A stretch of DNA of 64,000 nucleotides from Luteitalea sp. (lineage in GTDB: Bacteria > Acidobacteriota > Vicinamibacteria > Vicinamibacterales > Vicinamibacteraceae), in NCBI GenBank assembly GCA_009377605.1, contig WHTT01000013.1:37122-101121 (forward strand). Reading direction: 5' to 3'. Made by a program: the position numbers and the translations under genes. Within the stretch, counting starts at the first letter, position 1, and each line of letters starts with the position of its first letter. The notes beneath the pieces were generated by a model. The model was not told the DNA's origin. It saw nothing but the letters and a program-made list of their open reading frames with translations, and searched no databases. Below, one piece after another: positions 34,845 through 43,169 of the stretch.

Positions 34845-35574
34845 ATGCAGAACGCGCTGAACGAATACCTGCGCTGGGGCGGCTTCCCGGAAGTCGTGCT
34901 GGCAGACGAGGAGGCGCGAAAGGAAGCGCTGCTGAAGCAGTATTTCGAGGATGTTCTGTTCAAGGACCTCGCTCTTCGCCACCAGATTCGGGACCTGTCC
35001 ACATTGAGGAGCCTCGCCGTCCACTTGCTGACCCAAACGACGAGCCTCGTCTCGCTTCAACGGGTCGCGGGGATCTTCGGCGTGTCGCTGGACCTGGCGC
35101 GGGCGTACTGCGGGTACCTCGAGGAGGCATTCCTCGTGACGTTTCTGCCCCTTTTACAGCCTGAAGACTGCCGAGCGGCTGCGCCGGCCTCGCAAGATAC
35201 ACGCCGTCGATACCGGCCTGCGCAACGTCGTGAGCGTGACCGGCTCGCCTGACCGCGGACATCTCGCCGAGACCGCTGTCGCCAACGCCCTCATGCGCGA
35301 AGAGGGCGAGCTGTACTTCTGGCAGAACGGCGGAGAGATCGATCTGGTGATTCGCCGTGGAACGGCCGTGCGCACGCTCGTGCAGGTTGTGTACGAAGGC
35401 CTGGAGGACAGCTCCGTCGCCAAACGAGAGTTGACGTCCCTCTCCGAAGCGAAGCGCGGCTTCCCGAAGGCCGAACGAATCGTGGTCGTCGGACGGGCGC
35501 CTGCAACCGCGACACTGTCAGCCAATGGCGTCCGCATTATTCCGCTCTGGCGGTTCCTCCTCGGGGAGCGATGA
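34845..35574 (+). pseudogene. DUF4143-type ATPase, N-truncated and frameshifted
   Basis: MQNALNEYLRWGGFPEVVLAD ... KDLALRHQIRDLSTLRSLAVHLLT followed by GQNGGEIDLVIRRG-like sequence is the C-terminal part of AAA/DUF4143 proteins. The Walker A and B portions are absent. Around 35150 a CCCCTTTTA run shifts the frame; the second frame continues YSLKTAERLRRPRKIHAVDTGLRN to LWRFLLGER. Confidence 0.7.
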
Positions 35575-35636
35575 CCACTGCGCTCCGCGTCAGAGGCGCT
35601 GCCGCGTAAGGCACATTACTCATCCGGCACATCCTG

Positions 35637-35810
35637 GTCACAGGCGCGCTCAGTAGCGCCTCCGGCTTCGACGGGAGGCGCTTCATCGCGCGCCGCACGG
35701 ATCTCGTGGTGCGCGATTGCCAGCGGCTCGTCATCGCGCAGCACACGGAGCCCCTCGTCGCGGAGCTCGGTCACCAGGTCGTCGCGCGTGCCCGATCGCA
35801 GCAGCTCGTC
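35637..35810 (-). pseudogene. Remnant of the 29142-29702 gene family
   Basis: The minus-strand translation TRDDLVTELRDEGLRVLRDDEPLAIAHHEIRAARDEAP matches the C-terminal third of the gene at 29142-29702 at high identity, and the DNA also aligns. The N-terminal two-thirds is missing. The neighbouring 35575-35954 interval otherwise has no gene. Confidence 0.75.
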
Positions 35811-35954
35811 GTGACGAGCGCTCGCTAACCCACCCCGCGTCTTGCGCTGCCTGGTGATGAACAGTTTGCAAGAGTCGCAGGCACTCCGGCAGGCTGCATG
35901 AGCCCGCTGACCACGGATGGGCGTTCGATACCACATCTGGTATAGTAGGCGTTG

Positions 35955-36202
35955 ATGCCCTGGACCGTCGAAACGCTGAATGAGACGGTCGACGCGGAGC
36001 TGGGGGCGCTGCCAGCCGACATGCGCGCTCGTCTGGCGCGGATAGCCGAACTGATCGAAGCGGTGGGACTGCCCGAGCCCTGTACATCGCCGCCAGAGAG
36101 CAGCGCGTTGTCATCCTGCGAGCCTTCGTGAAGAAGACCGAGAAGACCCCCGCAGGTGAAATCGGGTTGGCGCTTCAGAGGGCGCGGGAGTTGAAGAGAT
36201 GA
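35955..36202 (+). pseudogene. HigB/RelE-like toxin with internal deletion
   Basis: MPWTVETLNETVDAELGALPADMRARLARIAELIEAVGLPEP is the N-terminal part of phage-derived Gp49/HigB toxins. In another frame the C-terminal part RVVILRAFVKKTEKTPAGEIGLALQRARELKR follows. About 35 middle residues are lost with a frame change. The stop overlaps the antitoxin start (ATGA). Confidence 0.7.
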
Positions 36203-36486
36203 CCAAGATCAAGGACCTGCATCGCCGCTGGAGCAAGGATGACGACTATAAAGCCGCGTTCAATGGGCTCGACGAAGAGTTCCGGCTGGCGCGGGCGTTA
36301 ATCGAGGCCAGGACGCGCGCAGGCTTGTCGCAGTCGCAGCTTGCAAGGCGAATGAAGACCTCGCAGTCTTATATCGCGCGCATCGAGGGCGGCAAGGTCC
36401 GTCCGTCAACGGACGTCCTAGGGCGCTTCGCTGAGGCGACGGGCACGCGGCTTCGAATTGTCTTCGAACCCCACAGCACTCGATAG
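36199..36486 (+). CDS. XRE-family antitoxin (HigA-like)
   Basis: The 95-residue protein has a Cro/C1-type helix-turn-helix (about 36-90: ALIEARTRAGLSQSQLARRMKTSQSYIARIEGGKVRPS). It follows the toxin gene with an ATGA overlap, the reversed order typical of HigBA. It is intact while the toxin is deleted internally, leaving an orphan antitoxin and DNA-binding repressor. Confidence 0.85.
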   Translation: MTKIKDLHRRWSKDDDYKAAFNGLDEEFRLARALIEARTRAGLSQSQLARRMKTSQSYIARIEGGKVRPSTDVLGRFAEATGTRLRIVFEPHSTR

Positions 36487-36563
36487 CGACGCATCGCGAC
36501 CGCGAATCGGGTGAACGGCGCAAGCCGACGGGACGCCATCTCGTCGGCTGGCACGGTCACTGA

Positions 36564-39023
36564 TCAGTTCCGCAGCAATACTTTCGGGTCTACGCGAGTT
36601 GCCTGTCTCGCTGGTTGCCACGTGGCGAACAGAGCGGTGATCACCACGGCAACCGTCACCAGCCCTATTGTCACCGGGTCCGTGGCCCTGACGCCGAACA
36701 GCTGTGATTGTGCCCACCGTGAGGCGACGAGGGCGCCGCCGATCCCCATTGCAGCCCCGAGGAATACGAGCCGCATTGAAGACTCGAGCACGAGACGACG
36801 AATGCGCCGACTGTCCGCGCCGAGCGCCATCCGTATGCCGATTTCACGCGACCGGTTCGCCACAAGGAACGTCATCACCCCGTAAATACCGGCTGCTGCG
36901 ACAACGAATGCCAGTACTCCAAAACCTGTGATGATGCGCGTCGCGAGCAGCCGATCCGCGAACTGTCGCGCGTACTGGTCATCCACGAACTCGACCTTGA
37001 GGATGTTGCGTGTGTCGATGCTGCGCACGGTCTGATACAGATCGGAAGCACGTGAGCGCGAATCGACGCGCGCCGTAACGGTGAGAAACCCGTAGGCGGC
37101 TCCACCGCCGCTGCTGCGCAGCTTGGAGGCTGTCGACGCGGTCGCCGGCGGTGGCGGTTTGGAGGCGCCGCACGGTTGCCTCAACGAGTACTTTTGAAAG
37201 TACCGTTCCGGTCCGGATGTGCCGTCGTACGTCGTGCGGACGTGTTTGACGACCCCAATGACGTGGCTCCACTCAAAAAGCGGGTCTTCGCGAAAGCGGT
37301 GCCCGACGGCATCTCCACCTGGCCACAACCTTCTTGCCAGGGACTCCGTGATGATGACATTCGTGGGCGGATCCCCCCGTTCGAACATCCTGCCGGCGAC
37401 CAATGGAATGCCGAGCACACGGAAGTAGTCCGGGTCGACCCATAGCCGTGGCACCAGGATGTTCGTCTCCATCGGCGGTCTCCCGTCTACCTCGATGTGA
37501 TCGTTCAAAGTCGGACTGTCGCCGGTGGACGGCGGCGGCGATCCCTCGAACGCCCCGAGGACGCCGGGGCGTGCACGCAGGCGCTCCAGAATGGTCCGCG
37601 CCATCGCCGCGCGCTCGGCGCCGCCGCCGAGAAGGTGTGGTGGAATCGTGAGCGAAATCGCGACCACCCCGGAGCTGTCAAACCCCTTGTCGAGGCGAAC
37701 TAACGCGAGATAGCTACGAACGTAGAGCACGCTGCCGACGAGTAGCATGACCGCAAGTACTACTTGCGCCACCGTCAGGACACGTCGCCAGAGGGCACCG
37801 GCCCGCGACGCGGAGATGTGCGTCCCTTCAATCTTCAATAGCTCCAACAAGTTCGCGCGCCAAGCGAATACCACCAGAGGCAACGAGGACAGGATCCACG
37901 CCAGGCCCGCAAAGCCTGTTGTCACCAGCAGCGCGCGGTAGTCGACGTCAATCGGATTGACACTCGCTGTGAGCGACGGAGGGAGGTACCGAACGAGTGC
38001 GTCGGTCCCGAGAGACGCGAGCACGGCGGCCGCCAGGGCGGCAGTCCCGACCAGGCACATCCCTTCCAGGAGACCAGTGCGAACCAGCTCTGTGCGCGAC
38101 GCACCGACGGCGAGCTGAATCGCATAGGTTCTGGCCCGAGCGAGTGCACCGGCAAGTTCCAGGCTTGCCGCATTGGCGCACGCGGTCAACAGAAGGCTGA
38201 TCGCCGCACCGAGCAGCACGAAGAGCAAGCGGCGCTGTTCGGCCACTACTCGGGCTGTTCTCATCGGCGCAGGCGATGCAACCAGGACAGTGCCTGCGCC
38301 GGCAGCCACGTAGAGCGCCTCACTGCGCGCTTCCATCAACTCGGACAGCTGCGTCAAGGAGACGCCGTCGGCTATCCGGGCGATCAGCGAGATGCCCATG
38401 TTCCGCGCGAGAGGTCCTCGAGGATCGAACGCGCGCCATATACGCTGTGTGCCATCCGGAAACCGGAAGGATGCAGGCATGACACCGACAACCTGCAGAG
38501 GCTCCGCTGCGGTTTCGATCCGTTGGCCCACCGCCCGTGCGGGATCCCCAAACCGCTCGCGCGCAATCGCTTCGGCAATCAGGACTACGTGAACGTCTGT
38601 TTGCTGTGTGTCGTCTTCAGACAAAGTGCGGCCCCAGCGCGGCCGCACGCCGAGCATGTCGATCAGTCCGGCTGTTACATCGGCGGCCGGCACCAGCTCG
38701 GGCTTTCCACTACCGATGAGGAAGATGGTCTTGTACAGATGCCCGTGAACGCCGGAAAACAGATCGGTCTGTTTTCGCCACTCATCGAGCACGGCCGCGG
38801 ACGCAAAACCGCCCCCGGGTCTCCCAGTCTTTGCATCGCGCGTGTCGAATGTGATCAGCCGGTCGGCCGCCGGGTATGCGACGCGACGGAAGACGAGCGA
38901 ATCGGCAGCAGAGAAGACGACTGTGGTTGCTGCGAGAGCAAGGGCGAGCAGACCAATCGTCAGAGCCGCCCGCCAACGCCGCGCAGTGATGTTGCGCCAA
39001 GCCCAGCGAATCTCCCTCATCAC
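36564..39023 (-). CDS. ADOP-type MacB/FtsX permease
   Basis: The 819-residue protein has an N-terminal MacB periplasmic-core-like region after the first helix and two FtsX-type permease cores (about 270-400 and 700-815). It matches acidobacterial duplicated orphan permeases, ABC-transporter permeases without a linked ATPase. The C-terminal QPARQATRVDPKVLLRN is characteristic. It may export peptides or antibiotics. A truncated homologue lies immediately upstream. Confidence 0.9.
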   Translation of the reverse strand: MMREIRWAWRNITARRWRAALTIGLLALALAATTVVFSAADSLVFRRVAYPAADRLITFDTRDAKTGRPGGGFASAAVLDEWRKQTDLFSGVHGHLYKTIFLIGSGKPELVPAADVTAGLIDMLGVRPRWGRTLSEDDTQQTDVHVVLIAEAIARERFGDPARAVGQRIETAAEPLQVVGVMPASFRFPDGTQRIWRAFDPRGPLARNMGISLIARIADGVSLTQLSELMEARSEALYVAAGAGTVLVASPAPMRTARVVAEQRRLLFVLLGAAISLLLTACANAASLELAGALARARTYAIQLAVGASRTELVRTGLLEGMCLVGTAALAAAVLASLGTDALVRYLPPSLTASVNPIDVDYRALLVTTGFAGLAWILSSLPLVVFAWRANLLELLKIEGTHISASRAGALWRRVLTVAQVVLAVMLLVGSVLYVRSYLALVRLDKGFDSSGVVAISLTIPPHLLGGGAERAAMARTILERLRARPGVLGAFEGSPPPSTGDSPTLNDHIEVDGRPPMETNILVPRLWVDPDYFRVLGIPLVAGRMFERGDPPTNVIITESLARRLWPGGDAVGHRFREDPLFEWSHVIGVVKHVRTTYDGTSGPERYFQKYSLRQPCGASKPPPPATASTASKLRSSGGGAAYGFLTVTARVDSRSRASDLYQTVRSIDTRNILKVEFVDDQYARQFADRLLATRIITGFGVLAFVVAAAGIYGVMTFLVANRSREIGIRMALGADSRRIRRLVLESSMRLVFLGAAMGIGGALVASRWAQSQLFGVRATDPVTIGLVTVAVVITALFATWQPARQATRVDPKVLLRN

Positions 39024-39147
39024 GACCTCTCAGTTGGATTCTGACGTGTCCTGCGGTCGGAGCGTTGGCTTTCTTCCAGCGTCTGGCAGACAGTTGAAGA
39101 CGATCCGCACGACGCGCTCCGAACGGGGTCACGGGCAAGGTCAGAAT

Positions 39148-39378
39148 CTACAACGCGGACCACCGCATTGTCGCATGCGAAGCTACAGTCAAATGCCGCC
39201 AAACGTAGTACAGACCATCGGAATTCCGGTACGGCATCGGTTCGATCAGGATCTTCTGGACGACCGTGTACACCACTGCCACCATGCCGAGCCCGACAGT
39301 CAGCGTTCCCGCCGTCGCAACGAGAAACGCTGGCGCGCGCATCAGTCGGCGGATCAACAGTTCGACAAGCATCGTCAC
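39148..39378 (-). pseudogene. Truncated ADOP permease N-terminus
   Basis: The 76-residue stretch LIRRLMRAPAFLVATAGTLTVGLGMVAVVYTVVQKILIEPMPYRNSDGLYYVWR is the start of a second ADOP permease. Similarity ends after VWR and a stop follows soon. The tail, about 700 residues, is missing, presumably by recombination with the downstream paralog. Confidence 0.65.
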
Positions 39379-39540
39379 CTCGGTACCGAAAGGCCAATTC
39401 AGCCGGGCTGCTGCACAACCTGCACCCGCTCCTGACAGCGTAGGTAGTAGGCGAGGCGGTGGCCAACGATTTGTAGTGGGCGACGGGATGCGGGAGTGAG
39501 GGGCCGCGAAGGCGATGTGGACGCCGGAAGGATTTCGTGA

Positions 39541-39580
39541 AGCCGGCGATCGGACTCGAACCGACCACCTGCTGCTTAGG
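39541..39580 (-). repeat. tRNA-Arg(CCT)-like 3' fragment
   Basis: On the minus strand CCTAAGCAGC, a variable loop, a T-arm (GTCGGTTCGAGTCCGAT) and an acceptor half (CGCCGGC) follow in tRNA order. The 5' half is absent and CCA reads TCA. The fragment begins at the anticodon loop, like the tRNA-Lys scars, so it may be another attachment site. The wider 39379-40036 interval has no gene. Confidence 0.4.
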
Positions 39581-39808
39581 AATGACTATCGGGCGCACTT
39601 GCCTGACCAGCGCCGGAACGGGTGACGGAGAACCGGTTGTCCGGAGTTGTTCTTCGACGCAGGTGGCAGCGAAGCGTTGTCCGCTGTCTAGAGGCGTTTT
39701 CAGATTTAAACGCCTGGGCTGTGTGACCCCAATGTGACCCTGACGCTCATTGCAGGCGATACTCCCTCTATTGATAGTCCGCGCCGTATCGATTGTTATT
39801 GGAAGTTT

Positions 39809-39854
39809 TGGTGAGCCGCGAAGGACTCGAACCTTCAACCCGCAGATTAAGAGT
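39809..39854 (-). repeat. tRNA-Lys 3'-end fragment (attachment-site scar 2)
   Basis: These 46 bp equal the 3' half of the tRNA-Lys at 51985-52060 up to the anticodon loop. Bases immediately beyond (GCTCGA.ATAGCGCCG) also resemble those beyond scar 1, suggesting related integrases made both. Confidence 0.8.
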
Positions 39855-40036
39855 CGCTCCAGACGCTCGAAATAGCGCCGATTTCTAAGCACTTTCATCA
39901 GTCTGGTGTGCAGAGGCCGGCAGGCGGCGGCAGGCTGTTGCAACGTGGGCGCAACCAGTGATCGCCCAGCCGCATGCCTCTGTCCGCCATCCACATCGCG
40001 ACGACGGCCTCCTCTTGCCAGTCTCCGACTGACCCA

Positions 40037-40453
40037 TCAGCGTGGTGGATGGCGTCCGAGCGCCGCCTCTTCGTTTCGGATCGCGAGGATGAGGGGCCGA
40101 TTCATCGCGAGCGCTACGACCGTAGCTCGCCCGCTTGCTGTGAGGCCCACAAGCTGCACGCCTTCCCAGCGGAAATGCTGGGTCCACGCATCTTGACGCG
40201 GATCAAAGAGTGGGACGTTTTCCCCGGTCTGCGGATCGGCCGCAGTCCGTCGGGCAGCCTTGCGTAACGAGCAGGAGACACACGCCAGGGCGAGATTCCC
40301 AGCGGAGCTCTGCCCTCCTCCCGCTCGAGGAATTACGTGGTCGATGTGAAACGTCGCCTCTTGTCCGTCCTGCGACAAGCCGCAGTATTCGCACCGGTCC
40401 TTGGCTCGTTTGATCACTGCCCGGCGCAGATGTGCCGGGATGTCGCGGGTCAC
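40037..40453 (-). CDS. HNH endonuclease
   Basis: The 138-residue protein has a zinc-knuckle/HNH core: C-x2-C in CEYCGLSQ, the FHIDHVIPRAGGGQSSAGNLALACVSC metal site, and later Arg/Lys-rich sequence. HNH enzymes cut DNA, often in mobile elements or defence. The GTG start overlaps the stop of a small upstream gene (GTGA), so the two are coupled. Confidence 0.88.
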   Translation of the reverse strand: MTRDIPAHLRRAVIKRAKDRCEYCGLSQDGQEATFHIDHVIPRAGGGQSSAGNLALACVSCSLRKAARRTAADPQTGENVPLFDPRQDAWTQHFRWEGVQLVGLTASGRATVVALAMNRPLILAIRNEEAALGRHPPR

Positions 40454-40665
40454 CCCTCGGCTTCCTGCGCGATGCGCCGGGCACGAAGTCGGAGCAACGA
40501 CAGCAGCTCCGCGAGGTCGACGAGCCCCTCTGCCTCAAGGCGCTCCTCGGCACTGAGGTTATCCCCCCGGTCTTGGCGGTCCAAGAGATTCTGGAGCCGC
40601 TGGTTGACGCCGGGGGGCAGGCGAAGTGCCTCCAGAGTTTCCGGCATGTCCACTTCGATGAGCAT
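40450..40665 (-). CDS. Small protein coupled to the HNH nuclease
   Basis: The 71-residue product (MLIEVDMPETLEALRLPPGVNQRLQNLLDRQDRG ... LLSLLRLRARRIAQEAEG) is acidic at first and basic at its end. An ATG nine bases earlier is also possible. It overlaps the HNH gene by four bases and such pairs are recurrent. It may be an antitoxin-like partner or a regulator; this is inference. Its tail recurs in the broken toxin at 30920-31163. Confidence 0.65.
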   Translation of the reverse strand: MLIEVDMPETLEALRLPPGVNQRLQNLLDRQDRGDNLSAEERLEAEGLVDLAELLSLLRLRARRIAQEAEG

Positions 40666-40807
40666 AGACCCCATCCTACACCTCACGCCGCGTCAACAAT
40701 ACCGACAGTCCGATTGTAACCTCTGAGAAGCAAAGGCGGGGGCAGAGCACGTCTGGGTTTCATGGGCCAGCCATTGAAACCGCGACTCAACTTCCTGGAT
40801 TGGGTTG

Positions 40808-41131
40808 TTAAAAGGCCCGATCCAAAGGCCCGATCCAAAGGCATACCGCGTTCGACAGACGCCAGTTGTGTACGTGACAGCCTCCCGAGCCGTCTGTCAG
40901 CTTCGCGTGTGGGATGGTGACGACACCTGAGCGTGGAAGACGTCTGCGCGCAGGAGCGGCACGGACATCGCCACTTCGAATCGCGACGCGCGCGGGCTCG
41001 TCGTGTGCGGCACCATCGTCACCAGCGCGATCGGTATCGTCTGCGGGAACGCCGATGACGAGCGCTGGGCGGACCTTTGCCGTCATGCCCAGGTCTATCA
41101 GCCAGACCTCACCCCGCTGCGGCGACCGCAT
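40808..41131 (-). pseudogene. MazF/PemK toxin with two frameshifts
   Basis: MRSPQRGEVWLIDLGMTAKVRPALVIGVPADDTDR is a MazF start. Then the correct sequence (ALVTMVPHTTSPRASRFEVAMSVPLL) lies in another frame, and GVVTIPHAKL is back in the first. Two compensating shifts therefore scramble about 38 residues. The start follows the antitoxin stop immediately (TAAATG). Confidence 0.7.
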
Positions 41132-41317
41132 TTAGGACGGCTCGCGGCGATCAAGATCAAGGAAGAGATGATCGGCCGCCGCGACCAAGTCTTCGTCCTT
41201 CGGGAGGTCGTGAGGGGGCCAGGCTGTCCGGCACAGGATCTCCGCGACAACCTCCGCCCGATCCTGGTCCGGAAGTACCTCGAACTCGTCGAGCAGCTTC
41301 TTGGCCGCCTGAGTCAT
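41132..41317 (-). CDS. Antitoxin of the broken MazF-like toxin
   Basis: The 61-residue acidic protein (MTQAAKKLLDEFEVLPDQDRAEVVAEILCR ...) resembles addiction-module antitoxins of the type found upstream of MazF/PemK. It is intact. A longer in-frame opening upstream lacks similarity. The next gene starts right after its stop. Confidence 0.7.
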   Translation of the reverse strand: MTQAAKKLLDEFEVLPDQDRAEVVAEILCRTAWPPHDLPKDEDLVAAADHLFLDLDRREPS

Positions 41318-41706
41318 ATGTTCAGAGTTGCACGTGGTGCGATTCGAATCAAGCGTTCGGCTGCCACTGTGGCGGAGCGCTCCCTTGCAGCCGTCATGCG
41401 CGCCTGGTCTTCGTGCACACCGGGTCTGTGGCGAGCCGCGACGTTCGGTCGGGTGCGTCATGTCCCCGTGGCGCTCAATCTGCTGGTGCAGGTGCTGCGG
41501 TTGGTCCTTGCCCACCGGGAACCGATGCACCTCGGCCCCCGAAAGATTGAAAAGCAGAGGACCGACGCTGAAGCTCTTGCGAATGCGGATTCCATCATCG
41601 TGAGCCTTCGCTGAAGTCCCTGATCACCAGCTCCAACGCAGCGACGGCGCTATAAGCGGTCGCGCGATCGCACTTTGTTTGCAATCTCTCGGCCCGACGC
41701 CCACGG
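41318..41706. other. Gene-free stretch
   Basis: I see no gene, RNA, repeat or regulatory signal that I can support between the two toxin-antitoxin modules. Confidence 0.4.
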
Positions 41707-42090
41707 TCAGGCGGGTCTGTTCACCACTGGCAACCAGTCGATGCCATTACGCAGAGCATCGGTTGGTGGGTGCTCGATCAGGTAGCGGTCGAGTGCCACG
41801 ACGACGCGGCCGAGCGTCCTCGAGTGGCCCCGTGGGTAGCTCTGGTCGGATGTCAGGATGAGGCCGAAGAACTCCTCGGACCTGCCGAGGCAGTCGGTTG
41901 CGAGCGGCAGGTAATCGCGAACATTTTCGGTGAACACCGCACGCTCTTCCCGGCGTGAGGTGTCGAAGACCATGTCGTCTGCCGCGTGGGTGAGATCCTT
42001 ACGCTCGATGACCGCGACGACGTCGTGGCCGCGCTTGCGTAACCGGTCCGCGAGGGTCGCAGGCCACATCTGGTCCACGAGCAGCTTCAC
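41707..42090 (-). CDS. DUF5615 PIN-like toxin
   Basis: The 127-residue protein begins MKLLVDQMWPATLADRLRKRGHDVVAVIER, with the Mut7-C/PIN-like fold of DUF5615 toxins and conserved acidic residues in VDQ, DDMVFD and FTENVRDY. It probably is a nuclease. The GTG start overlaps the antitoxin stop (GTGA). Confidence 0.85.
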   Translation of the reverse strand: MKLLVDQMWPATLADRLRKRGHDVVAVIERKDLTHAADDMVFDTSRREERAVFTENVRDYLPLATDCLGRSEEFFGLILTSDQSYPRGHSRTLGRVVVALDRYLIEHPPTDALRNGIDWLPVVNRPA

Positions 42091-42509
42091 GCGAGTGCGC
42101 TCTGGCGCCGCTCCCAGATCGTACGGGCGCGCGCGGCTTCTTCGTCGAGGCGTGCGATCCAGGCGTCGATCTCATCGGTGTACTCGGCGTAATACCGCAG
42201 AGCCACTTCAACCTGGTCTCGGCGCAGGCCGAGCCACCGAGCGGCCTCGTCTACCGCCTGGTCGCCGGTCGCTTCAACGTTCCGGACCACCCGAACCACC
42301 TCCCAGACGTCCGGGCCATCGACAAGCGCTGGTCGTCGGCCTGCCGGTCCAGATCGGAACACCATGCCGGGGTGATCGTCCATACGTACGCCCTCGTCGA
42401 TGTAGCGATTCATCAGCTCGGGACGCCGGCGCCCCACCTGCCGCCCACGTCGCTCCAGACGTTCGAAGATCTCAGAATTGATGCGAAAGGAGACGTGCCT
42501 CGTTGACAT
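42087..42509 (-). CDS. Antitoxin-like DNA-binding protein (DUF433-type tail)
   Basis: The 140-residue protein begins MSTRHVSFRINSEIFERLERRG, a ribbon-helix-helix-like start. A segment follows with HPGMVFRSGPAGRRPALVDGPDVWEVVRVVR and a helical tail DQVEVALRYYAEYTDEIDAWI, which resembles DUF433-type antitoxins. It is translationally coupled to the DUF5615 toxin. ATG at 42509 is chosen over an opening 45 bases upstream. Confidence 0.75.
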   Translation of the reverse strand: MSTRHVSFRINSEIFERLERRGRQVGRRRPELMNRYIDEGVRMDDHPGMVFRSGPAGRRPALVDGPDVWEVVRVVRNVEATGDQAVDEAARWLGLRRDQVEVALRYYAEYTDEIDAWIARLDEEAARARTIWERRQSALA

Positions 42510-42846
42510 TGTCTTTGCGCTCCGTTGACTACGAGTGTAGCACGCTGTACACAATGTGATCGCTCGTGCCTGTCCTCGGCTGAAAGTTTCACCGAACCTT
42601 CGTCCTGCGACGTCACTCAGGACCAGATCCTCACGCAGGTCTCCAAACTAGACAGCGTCACACACGTCAAAGTAGGTGCTACAGGTGAGCTTACGATGAA
42701 AGAAGCGCGTGGTATCGCTGCCAGGCCGGCGCGGCGCGAAAGGGAGGCGGCCGGCATCATAGGGTGCAGAGGCGCTCGGGGAGGGAAGCACGCGTCCGGC
42801 GCGCGGAAGTGCCTGTCGCGCGGGGGAGGACGCCGCGACCTCGGGG

Positions 42847-42978
42847 CTAGGCATGCTCGATATGATCGGTCTTGTGGCGCTGCAATATGTTGTCGCGGCT
42901 GCCGAACTGCTCGCGTCGATTCTCCAATTCCGCCAACGCATAGCGCTAGCGGCACGCCGGGCACTGGCACTCGATCAC
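42847..42978 (-). pseudogene. Small Cys-rich/coiled-coil gene with in-frame TAG
   Basis: From GTG at 42978: VIECQCPACR, then TAG, then RYALAELENRREQFGSRDNILQRHKTDHIEHA and a second TAG. C-x-C-x2-C followed by a helical charged tail looks like one small zinc-binding protein interrupted by a nonsense codon. It starts within the stop of the preceding membrane peptide gene. The rest of 42510-43129 has nothing recognisable. Confidence 0.3.
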
Positions 42979-43067
42979 ATCCCGCGCGTAACCTTGACGC
43001 CAAGCACGACACCAGCCACGATCCCGACGAGCCCGCCTGCAACGCCGACCATAGCCGCTGGCATCAT
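42975..43067 (-). CDS. Possible 30-residue single-helix membrane peptide
   Basis: MMPAAMVGVAGGLVGIVAGVVLGVKVTRGM would be one glycine-rich transmembrane helix. Its stop overlaps the GTG start of the next small reading frame (ATGTGA). No clear ribosome-binding site is seen, so it may be non-coding remnant DNA. Confidence 0.25.
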   Translation of the reverse strand: MMPAAMVGVAGGLVGIVAGVVLGVKVTRGM

Positions 43068-43129
43068 CGCTGGACTTGCTCAAGCACGGCTGCGGCCGTG
43101 TGGCGTGGGATGGTGTTCCCACCGTCCGT

Positions 43130-43161
43130 TGTTGCCGCTCACGTAAAACCGCGTAAATCTG
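43130..43161 (+). repeat. IS21 left terminal inverted repeat
   Basis: It begins TGTTGCCGCTCACG and ends CGCGTAAATCTG. The shared outer TGT and the 15-base inner block match the right end in inverted orientation. Confidence 0.85.
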
Positions 43162-43169
43162 GACCGATA

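Noticed and set aside
39537..39737. 66-codon frame containing GLEPTTCCL
   Set aside because: This sequence arises from translating a tRNA 3' end (here the tRNA-Arg-like fragment) and is a well-known spurious protein.
41003..41614. 203-codon frame over the MazF/antitoxin region
   Set aside because: Antisense to a clear MazF start and its antitoxin; tail shows no similarity.
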